From positions 1 through 5,132 of the forward strand of contig JAJYSD010000141.1 in assembly GCA_021793745.1 (NCBI GenBank): a stretch of DNA of 5,132 nucleotides. Reading direction: 5' to 3'. The notes beneath the pieces were generated by a model, which saw nothing but the letters and a program-made list of their open reading frames with translations, did not search any database and was not told the DNA's origin. Origin of the DNA: Bacillota bacterium. GTDB lineage: Bacteria > Bacillota > Bacilli > Thermoactinomycetales > DSM-44946. This document shows, one piece after another, positions 1-4,837 of this stretch. A program made the position numbers and the translations under genes. Position 1 is the stretch's first letter. Every line of letters starts with the position of its first letter.

Positions 1-79
1 TCCCCATCACAATTATACGGATGAATTTTTTGGTTTATTCATAGGTGGAGGAAGAAGGAATCGAGTCGGAATGAAAAGG

Positions 80-94
80 GGCTGAAGTTCAGCC
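80..94. repeat. Short perfect inverted repeat (hairpin) upstream of the nos promoter
   Basis: GGCTGAA (80-86) and TTCAGCC (88-94) are perfect reverse complements around a single central base, so a transcript could form a short hairpin with a few pairs opened for the loop. On the minus strand the stem would be followed by CCCCTTTT, so it could act as a weak terminator for leftward transcription. On the plus strand no T-run follows. Its right arm can also pair with GGCTG at 103-107, inside the next hairpin. Function is not established; the structure is seen, any role is inference. Confidence 0.4.
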
Positions 95-100
95 TTATGA

Positions 101-127
101 CCGGCTGGGGATTGTCCAGCGGTTTTT
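101..127 (+). terminator. Probable weak intrinsic terminator of an upstream unit
   Basis: CC (101-102) and GCTGG (104-108) pair with CCAGC (116-120) and GG (121-122), with G103 bulged and a loop of about seven bases. TTTTT follows immediately (123-127). This is the layout of a Rho-independent terminator reading rightward, though the stem is short. It lies between whatever precedes the window and the nos promoter, so it would insulate the operon from upstream read-through. No complete gene ends just before it; a frame open from the left edge stops at 83-85 but cannot be identified. Confidence 0.45.
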
Positions 128-162
128 GCTCCACAAAAAATCCACATCTATCAGACCCATAA

Positions 163-176
163 GTGAAAATACTCAC
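163..176. promoter_or_regulatory. FNR/CRP-family binding site (candidate anaerobic activator box)
   Basis: GTGA (163-166), six bases AAATAC, then TCAC (173-176) form a perfect 4+4 dyad. Counting the next base on each side it reads AGTGA-N6-TCACA, one base from the TGTGA-N6-TCACA consensus used by Fnr of Bacillus. The dyad centre at 169.5 lies 41.5 bases before the start predicted from the -10 element at 199-204, which is the class II activator position. FNR-type control fits nos genes, which are needed under low oxygen. The match could also serve another CRP-family regulator. Confidence 0.65.
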
Positions 177-195
177 ATTTATGCCAATAAAATGA

Positions 196-211
196 TGGTT
201 TGATGGGGATG
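196..211 (+). promoter_or_regulatory. Predicted nos operon promoter (extended -10, start near 211)
   Basis: TGG followed by TTTGAT (199-204) resembles an extended -10 element (TGn plus 4 of 6 bases of TATAAT). The region 17 bp upstream (around 176-181, CACATT) is a poor -35, as expected where an FNR/CRP-type activator bound at -41.5 replaces it. The predicted start is about 211, giving a leader of roughly 270 nt before nosZ that includes the small ORF. A competing -10-like TAAAAT sits at 188-193 but would place the activator box at an unusual -30. Confidence 0.45.
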
Positions 212-328
212 GACTCCCAATCACGGACAAGGGAGGTGGAAGTGGGAGAACTCCGTGAGAAAGGGTGTTGAATGGCCGTTGAGGGTGTGGATCGCGGGAT
301 ACGCTCCAGGGAAGAAGGGGGATTTTCG

Positions 329-412
329 GTGAATCCGACGCTGCGGTGGCTGGTGCTGTTTGCGGTGGGTCTGGTTATCGGCTTTGCGGGGATTCTTTTG
401 TTTCTGGGCTGA
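329..412 (+). CDS. Candidate small single-helix membrane protein upstream of nosZ
   Basis: A GTG start at 329 opens 27 codons ending at TGA 410-412. AAGGGGG (315-321), 7 nt upstream, pairs with anti-Shine-Dalgarno with one G-U wobble, and matches the spacing of the other genes here. The product is nearly all hydrophobic after a short MNPTLRW leader, so it looks like one membrane helix. The same frame extends to an ATG at 272, giving 46 residues with a charged N-terminus (ATG preceded by AAAGGGTG only 4 nt away). It ends 72 nt before nosZ and lies within the predicted nos transcript. I do not recognise a family. It has no haem motif. It could be a small Nos subunit, a leader peptide, the relic of a membrane-anchored cytochrome, or a chance ORF. 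Confidence 0.45.
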   Translation: MNPTLRWLVLFAVGLVIGFAGILLFLG

Positions 413-470
413 AACCCCGAGGGAATGAGCGAAAGATCGATCAATGATGAGACGGGACCACTAAAAGTTG

Positions 471-477
471 AGGAAGG
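471..477 (+). promoter_or_regulatory. Ribosome binding site that decides the nosZ start
   Basis: AGGAAGG lies 7 nt before the ATG at 485. The upstream in-frame ATG at 425 has GAGGG at only 1 nt distance, which is too close for efficient initiation. The 485 start also places the hydrophobic segment right after a short basic MKLGK leader, as in a Sec signal or anchor. Confidence 0.6.
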
Positions 478-484
478 TGAAAAG

Positions 485-2323
485 ATGAAGCTGGGGAAAT
501 GGTATGTTCCCGTGGCGCTGGGAGTGATCCTGGGGCTTGTGGCCGGCTCCATCGTCAGCTACATTCGTCCGACCCCGACAACGGAGGGGGAGCAGGCGGT
601 TTCCGGGGCTTTTGTCCCTCCCGGCAAAAAGGATGAGTACTATATGTTTGCCTCGGGAGGGCATTCGGGACAGGTCTATGTGATCGGAGTTCCGTCCCTG
701 CGCAGGATTCGTACGATTCCCGTTTTCAGCCGGGATTCCGCCACCGGATATGGTTGGGACGAGGAGTCCAAAAAAATGCTCGGCGGCTATACCTGGGGGG
801 ATTTGCACCATCCGGCCCTCAGTGAAACCGACGGCGAGTATGACGGACGCTTTCTTTACGTGAATGACAACGCCAACAACCGGGCGGCGATGATCGATCT
901 GAAAACCTTTACGACGAAGCAGATCCTGGGACCGATCCCCAACATTATGGGCCCCCATTCGGCGGCCTTTGTGACTCCCAACACGGAATATTTCATGATG
1001 GCGACACGGTTCTCCGTTCCCATGGGCGGGAAATATGCGTCCCTGGACAAATACAGTAAAGAGTATCACGGCGCCTTGTCGGCCCAGAAAATCGATCAGA
1101 AAACGGGAAAGATGAAAGTTGCCTGGCAATTGAAACTGCCGCCGTGGAACTATGACCTCTCCGATGCCGGGAAGAAAATCAGCGGCGACTGGGCCTTCTT
1201 CACCACCTACAACACGGAGGAAGCGACGGAGCTGTTGGAGATCAACGCCTCCGCCAACGAAACCGACTATCTGGTTGCGATCAATTGGAAAAAGGCTGAA
1301 AAGGCCGTCAAGGACAAAAAGTATGAGGTGATCAACGGCGTCAAAGTGGTGGATCCGACGAAGGTGGAAGGAATCGCTTATTTGATCCCGCTTCCCAAGA
1401 GCCCTCATGGCGTCGACGTTTCTCCGGACGGTCGCTGGATCGTGGGCAGCGGCAAACTGGATCCCACGGTGACGGTATACGATTTCAAGAAGTTCATCAA
1501 GGCCATTGAAGCGGAAGATTTCTCCGGAACGGAAAAAGGATTGCCCATCGTCAATTTCGAGTCGGTGAAGGAGGCAACGGTGAAGGTCGGATTGGGCCCC
1601 CTCCATACCCAGTTCGGGCCGGATGGTTATGCCTACACCACGTTGTTTGTGGAAAGCGCCGTCGCCAAGTGGAAGCTGGGCGAATGGAACGTACTGGACA
1701 AAGTGACCGTTCACTACAGCCCCGGCCACAGTTCCGCCGCGGAAGGGGATACGGTAACGCCGGACGGGAAATACCTGGTGGCGCTGAACAAGCTTTCCAA
1801 GGACCGGCATCTTTCTGTGGGACCCTCCCATCCGGAGAATATGCAGCTGATCGACATTTCCGGAGACAAAATGAAGGTGATCAACGAGGCGCCGATCGAT
1901 CCGGAACCCCATTACGCGCAAATGGTTAAGGCGGATAAAATCAAGCCGATACGGAAGTACGAAAAAGATGAGAAGCGCCCCCACTCCGTCTGGAAGAAGG
2001 AAGATGTGCGCATCGAGCGCGAGGGAAACCATGTGACGGTGCACGGTTTGGCGGTTCGGACCCGGTTCTATCCGGACAAGATCGAGGTGAACGAAGGGGA
2101 CAAGGTGACGATCTATCTGACCAACATCGATCTGGACCAGGATATCACCCACGGCTTTGCCATCAACCTCTATGACATCGATGTGGAAGTGCAGCCCGGA
2201 GAGACCAAAAAGATCGAGTTTGTGGCGGACAAGCCGGGGGTGTATCCCTTCTACTGCTCCAACTTCTGTTCGGCGCTCCACCAGGAAATGCAGGGTTATC
2301 TCCTGGTCAAACCCCAAAAATAA
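485..2323 (+). CDS. nosZ: Nitrous oxide reductase NosZ, clade II (Sec-type)
   Basis: This is the terminal reductase of denitrification, reducing N2O to N2 on the outer face of the membrane. From ATG 485 it has 612 residues. Residues 6-27 are a hydrophobic Sec-type segment without a twin arginine and without an obvious AxA cleavage site, so it may stay as an anchor. A seven-bladed propeller follows, with the seven CuZ histidines: H108 and H109 (DLHHP), H158 (GPHSA), H308 (SPHGVD), H374 (GPLHTQF), H415 (GHSSA) and H476 (EPHYAQ). The C-terminal cupredoxin domain (about 505-612) carries the CuA ligands H556, C591, C595, H599 and M602 (CSNFCSALHQEM). All copper ligands are present, so the enzyme should be functional. 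The Sec-type start and adjacent nosB place it in clade II. An in-frame ATG at 425 would add 20 hydrophilic residues but has a poorly spaced ribosome site. Confidence 0.97.
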   Translation: MKLGKWYVPVALGVILGLVAGSIVSYIRPTPTTEGEQAVSGAFVPPGKKDEYYMFASGGHSGQVYVIGVPSLRRIRTIPVFSRDSATGYGWDEESKKMLGGYTWGDLHHPALSETDGEYDGRFLYVNDNANNRAAMIDLKTFTTKQILGPIPNIMGPHSAAFVTPNTEYFMMATRFSVPMGGKYASLDKYSKEYHGALSAQKIDQKTGKMKVAWQLKLPPWNYDLSDAGKKISGDWAFFTTYNTEEATELLEINASANETDYLVAINWKKAEKAVKDKKYEVINGVKVVDPTKVEGIAYLIPLPKSPHGVDVSPDGRWIVGSGKLDPTVTVYDFKKFIKAIEAEDFSGTEKGLPIVNFESVKEATVKVGLGPLHTQFGPDGYAYTTLFVESAVAKWKLGEWNVLDKVTVHYSPGHSSAAEGDTVTPDGKYLVALNKLSKDRHLSVGPSHPENMQLIDISGDKMKVINEAPIDPEPHYAQMVKADKIKPIRKYEKDEKRPHSVWKKEDVRIEREGNHVTVHGLAVRTRFYPDKIEVNEGDKVTIYLTNIDLDQDITHGFAINLYDIDVEVQPGETKKIEFVADKPGVYPFYCSNFCSALHQEMQGYLLVKPQK

Positions 2324-2336
2324 CGGCTCATCATCT

Positions 2337-2369
2337 GCTGCAGAGAGGGGTGTTTCCCCTCTCTGCAGC
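2337..2369 (+). other. Perfect 14-bp intercistronic hairpin between nosZ and nosB
   Basis: GCTGCAGAGAGGGG (2337-2350) and CCCCTCTCTGCAGC (2356-2369) are exact reverse complements around the 5-nt loop TGTTT. No T-run follows; the next bases are CTGGAACAGG, leading into the nosB ribosome site at 2377. It is therefore not a standard intrinsic terminator. A plausible role is protecting the 3' end of a processed nosZ mRNA, or partly attenuating the downstream genes, so that the reductase is made in excess over its assembly factors. The structure is seen; the role is inferred. Confidence 0.8.
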
Positions 2370-2376
2370 CTGGAAC

Positions 2377-2383
2377 AGGAGGG
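2377..2383 (+). promoter_or_regulatory. Ribosome binding site for the GTG start of nosB
   Basis: AGGAGGG lies 6 nt before GTG 2390, a near-ideal site, and supports that GTG over the in-frame ATG codons at 2411 and 2417, which lack comparable sites. Confidence 0.7.
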
Positions 2384-2389
2384 ATTCCA

Positions 2390-2992
2390 GTGGGACTGAA
2401 GCGCCCCCGAATGTCCATGCGCTCCCGGGGACTGATCTTGGTCGGAGCCGCCCTGTTGGTGATATCCATCTACTTTCCCTGGTGGGGGATGAAGCTAATC
2501 GCGGCCATGTATCCCGAAGGCTTGGACCTATTGGTTTATCCGTACAAGCTGGAGGGGCAATTGGATACGATCAACATCCTGAATCACTATATCGGCATGA
2601 GAGAGATCCATGAGGGGGATTTTCCGGAATTTCAATACATTCCCTATGCGGTTTGGGGAATTGCCATCGGATTTGCCGCAGCCGCTCTGACCGGCTCCAA
2701 AGGGTTGGGCTATGTGATGTTCGGCCTCCTCGCGATCGGCGGGATCTTCGGGATATACGACATGTATCATTGGCTGCATACTTTCGGAACGCAACTGGAT
2801 CCCCAGGCACCGATCCAGATCGATCCCTTTGTACCGCCGGTGGTGGGAGAAAACCAACTGGCCAATTTTACGACCTATACCGGTTTTAAACGGGGATTCT
2901 ATTTCCTGATTCTCGGGACGGTGACAGTGGCGCTGGGGCTCTGGGGGGATCGGTTGTGGAACGAAAAATCATCCTCTGCTGGATCTTCATAA
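2390..2992 (+). CDS. nosB: NosB, multi-pass membrane protein of clade II nos operons
   Basis: This is a 200-residue integral membrane protein placed directly after nosZ, the position typical of NosB in clade II clusters. Hydrophobic segments lie at about 15-32, 84-101, 105-124 and 169-186, which suggests four membrane helices. A basic N-terminus (KRPRMSMRSR) suggests a cytoplasmic start. Between helices 1 and 2 is a polar loop containing NILNHYIGMREIHEG (62-76), rich in His and Met. Between helices 3 and 4 is a Pro- and Asp-rich loop (about 134-152). The biochemical role of NosB is not established; suggestions include electron delivery or support of NosZ maturation. The GTG start is fixed by a strong ribosome site. 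Its last 37 nt overlap nosD. Family assignment relies mainly on context and topology. Confidence 0.85.
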   Translation: MGLKRPRMSMRSRGLILVGAALLVISIYFPWWGMKLIAAMYPEGLDLLVYPYKLEGQLDTINILNHYIGMREIHEGDFPEFQYIPYAVWGIAIGFAAAALTGSKGLGYVMFGLLAIGGIFGIYDMYHWLHTFGTQLDPQAPIQIDPFVPPVVGENQLANFTTYTGFKRGFYFLILGTVTVALGLWGDRLWNEKSSSAGSS

Positions 2993-4347
2993 CGATCCTT
3001 TTCGTGGGGATGCCGGAAAAGGCGGAGTCCGCCGTCCGGGAGGTGGGGGAGGGAAAGCCCTACGGGCAACTGGTCGAGGCGGTTCGTGAGGCGGAGGATG
3101 GCGACGTGATCCGCGTATATCCCGGTGAATACCGCGGAAATTTGGCGATCGACCGCTCTATCACTTTGGAAGCGGTGGAGAAGGGCCGGGCGAAAATCAT
3201 CGGCGACGGAGAGGGGAATGTGATCACCATCCGGCACCCGGGGGTGACCATCAAGGGATTCGAGATTTCCTCCGGAGGACTCGACTATCTGAAAAACGAC
3301 GCCGCCGTCATGGTGACCCGGGACGGCGCCCGCATCGAAGACAATGTGATTCGACAATCCCTCTTCGGCATCTACCTGAAAAAATCGAGCGACCACGTGA
3401 TCCGGGGCAACGATATCGTCGGATGGAAGCAGCGCTCCTTTTCCGAACGGGGGAACGGGTTGCATATCTATTATTCCCACCGCAACCGGGTGGAGAAAAA
3501 CCGCTTTCGCTACGTGCGAGACGGGATCTATGTGGAGTTTTCCCACCGCAACCGGCTTTACTCCAACCGGGTGGAGGACTCCCGGTACGGCGTCCACTAT
3601 ATGTGGTCCGATGACAATCGGTTTGAGGGGAATCGGTTTCTTCGCAACGTATCGGGAGCGGCGATCATGTATTCCAAACGGGTGAAATTGACAAACAACC
3701 GGTTTGAGAACAGCCAGGGGATGCGCTCCTTCGGGATGTTTTTCCAAACCGTGGAGGACAGCGAAGCCTACGACAACCTGTTCCTGCACAACTCCATCGG
3801 CATCTTCAGCGATTTGTCCCGAAACATCCAAATCCACCACAACACCTTCCTGGCCAATGACATCGGAATGGAAATGCTGGGCAGCAATTGGGACGGGGTT
3901 GTCTACCAGAACAATTTCATCGACAACCTGCAACAATTGTCCGTCAATGAACAAACGACGAAGATCGACTGGTCCAAGGGGAAAAGGGGCAATTACTGGA
4001 GCGATTATGAGGGAGTGGATGTAGACGGGGAGGGAATCGGTAAGCCGAAATATCAGTCCGGCAACCTGTTTGAGTATTTGATGACCAAATATCCGCACAC
4101 CCGTCTCTTCATCCAGAGTCCGACGGCCAAAATGCTCGAGGCGATTGACCGCTGGTTTCCCGTTGTCTCCCGGCCGAGTGTGACGGATCCGTATCCGCTG
4201 ATGGAACCCGTCCGTCATGAAACCTACGACCGATTGCGACGACGCTCGGAAGCGGGCGGGAAAGCGGCATTCGCATGGGTGATTTCCGCGGTCCTGCTTT
4301 TGACGGGCGGAGGGGCCTTTTGGGCCGTGATCAGAAGAAACCGGTGA
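2956..4347 (+). CDS. nosD: NosD, beta-helix copper-site maturation protein
   Basis: NosD is an exported protein needed to assemble the CuZ centre; it works with the NosFY ABC transporter, which it is thought to receive a sulfur-containing cargo from. The 463-residue product starts at GTG 2956, 7 nt after a G6 tract and inside the end of nosB, implying translational coupling. Residues 4-25 form a signal peptide with a likely cleavage site after AESA. Residues about 60-325 form parallel beta-helix (PbH1/CASH) rungs of about 22 residues with repeated asparagine-turn patterns such as GNDI, KNRF, SNRV, GNRF and NNRF. The NosD-type GNYWSDYEGVDVDGEGIG motif is at 345-362. A C-terminal hydrophobic helix at about 436-458 followed by RRNR looks like a membrane anchor. 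Confidence 0.95.
   Translation: MERKIILCWIFITILFVGMPEKAESAVREVGEGKPYGQLVEAVREAEDGDVIRVYPGEYRGNLAIDRSITLEAVEKGRAKIIGDGEGNVITIRHPGVTIKGFEISSGGLDYLKNDAAVMVTRDGARIEDNVIRQSLFGIYLKKSSDHVIRGNDIVGWKQRSFSERGNGLHIYYSHRNRVEKNRFRYVRDGIYVEFSHRNRLYSNRVEDSRYGVHYMWSDDNRFEGNRFLRNVSGAAIMYSKRVKLTNNRFENSQGMRSFGMFFQTVEDSEAYDNLFLHNSIGIFSDLSRNIQIHHNTFLANDIGMEMLGSNWDGVVYQNNFIDNLQQLSVNEQTTKIDWSKGKRGNYWSDYEGVDVDGEGIGKPKYQSGNLFEYLMTKYPHTRLFIQSPTAKMLEAIDRWFPVVSRPSVTDPYPLMEPVRHETYDRLRRRSEAGGKAAFAWVISAVLLLTGGGAFWAVIRRNR
3474..3555 (+). repeat. Direct repeat inside nosD encoding adjacent beta-helix turns
   Basis: The 16-base TTCCCACCGCAACCGG occurs at 3474-3489 and again at 3540-3555, 66 bp apart. It encodes SHRNR at residues 174-178 and 196-200. 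The 22-codon spacing equals one rung of the right-handed beta-helix, so this is a protein repeat with unusually well-conserved DNA rather than a mobile or regulatory element. Confidence 0.7.
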
Positions 4348-4362
4348 ATGAGGACGGCGAAC

Positions 4363-4368
4363 AGGAGG
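4363..4368 (+). promoter_or_regulatory. Ribosome binding site of nosL, deciding between tandem ATGs
   Basis: AGGAGG ends 7 nt before ATG 4376 but only 4 nt before the abutting in-frame ATG 4373. The other genes here use 6-7 nt spacers, so 4376 is preferred. The choice changes the protein by one methionine. Confidence 0.6.
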
Positions 4369-4375
4369 TTGAATG

Positions 4376-4837
4376 ATGGGGATTGCCCATTTTTCCAAAG
4401 CGGGATTGGTATTGATCCTGATGATGGCGGTGATCGGGGGGTGCAGCGGGGATTCGGGACCCCAACCGATCGATGAGGCGGTGGATGTGTGCGCCTCGTG
4501 CAACATGAGCGTGTCGGACGGCCCCTTCGCCGCGGAATGGGTGCAAAGGGACGGGGAAGTGCTCAAATTCGACGATATCGGATGTTTGGCCGGATACCTT
4601 AACAACAATGACACGGACGGAGAAGCGTATGTCCGGGATTTTCACAGCAAGGAGTGGATTCGAACCGACCAGGCCTTCTTTGCGGAATCCGAGGTTCATA
4701 CCCCGATGAATTCCGGCCTGGTCGCCTTTCAGGGGGAGGATCGTCTGCAAGCGTTCATCCGGGAGGAAACAGGGGCGAAAGAGACCACCTGGGAGGAGAT
4801 CCTCCGTCACGCCCGGGATGAGGAGGCGAAACATTGA
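4376..4837 (+). CDS. nosL: NosL, copper(I)-binding lipoprotein chaperone
   Basis: NosL is a surface lipoprotein that binds Cu(I) and supplies it for NosZ metal-centre assembly. The 153-residue product has a lipoprotein signal: a hydrophobic run (about 8-20) followed by lipobox IGGC with C23 as the lipidation site. The core motif C39-x2-C42-N-M44 with SVSDGPFAAEW is the NosL signature and includes the conserved Cys-x-Met pair. FDDIGC (C70) and the region DFHSKEWIRTDQAFF through HTPMNSGLVAF (M111) match the second half of the family fold. It lies 28 nt after nosD, and its stop overlaps the start of nosY. The start is chosen on ribosome site spacing; ATG 4373 adds one Met. Length is normal for the family. 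Confidence 0.94.
   Translation: MGIAHFSKAGLVLILMMAVIGGCSGDSGPQPIDEAVDVCASCNMSVSDGPFAAEWVQRDGEVLKFDDIGCLAGYLNNNDTDGEAYVRDFHSKEWIRTDQAFFAESEVHTPMNSGLVAFQGEDRLQAFIREETGAKETTWEEILRHARDEEAKH
4821..4826 (+). promoter_or_regulatory. Ribosome binding site for the TTG start of nosY
   Basis: AGGAGG within the 3' end of nosL lies 7 nt before TTG 4834, which overlaps the nosL stop as TTGA. This fixes a non-ATG start for the next gene and implies stop-start coupling. Confidence 0.7.

Larger units (their letters stand above)
1..271. other. Upstream region without a convincing gene
   Basis: A plus-strand frame is open from the left edge to TGA 83-85 (27 codons, with a Gly/Arg-rich end), which might be the tail of an upstream gene but is not recognisable. 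After the terminator-like hairpin, 128-160 shows nothing beyond AT-rich sequence. The regulatory box and promoter follow. A 20-codon ORF at 209-271 starts at the predicted transcription start and so would lack a leader; it is not called as a gene. No haem CxxCH motif was seen here. Confidence 0.5.

Noticed and set aside
2..85. Frame open from the left edge as tail of an upstream gene
   Set aside because: Only 27 codons with no recognisable motif; the terminator-like hairpin after it is suggestive but not enough to call a gene.
188..193. TAAAAT as the -10 element
   Set aside because: It matches TATAAT better (5 of 6) but would put the FNR-like box near -30, overlapping the polymerase core promoter region, and lacks a fitting -35. 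The 199-204 element gives exact class II spacing.
209..271. 20-codon ORF starting ATG 209 and abutting the ATG at 272
   Set aside because: It begins at about the predicted transcription start, so it would be leaderless. Composition is unremarkable and there is no independent support.
425..484. Longer nosZ start at ATG 425
   Set aside because: Its GAGGG is only 1 nt from the ATG and the added 20 residues are hydrophilic, placed before the export segment. The 485 start has AGGAAGG at 7 nt. It remains possible, so it is recorded in the nosZ entry.
128..484. A NosC-type cytochrome upstream of nosZ
   Set aside because: Some related clusters carry a cytochrome c near nosZ, but no C-x2-C-H haem motif was found in the plus-strand frames here; only the small hydrophobic ORF is present.
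461..2317. Very long minus-strand open frame (618 codons) opposite nosZ
   Set aside because: It mirrors nosZ almost exactly, and the nosZ frame contains all expected copper motifs. The antisense product shows no recognisable domain and no upstream ribosome site was evident; it is a codon-bias shadow.
2899..4614. Long minus-strand open frame (571 codons) opposite nosD and nosL
   Set aside because: It spans the boundaries of three clear plus-strand genes and encodes no recognisable motif, so it is a shadow of their codon use.
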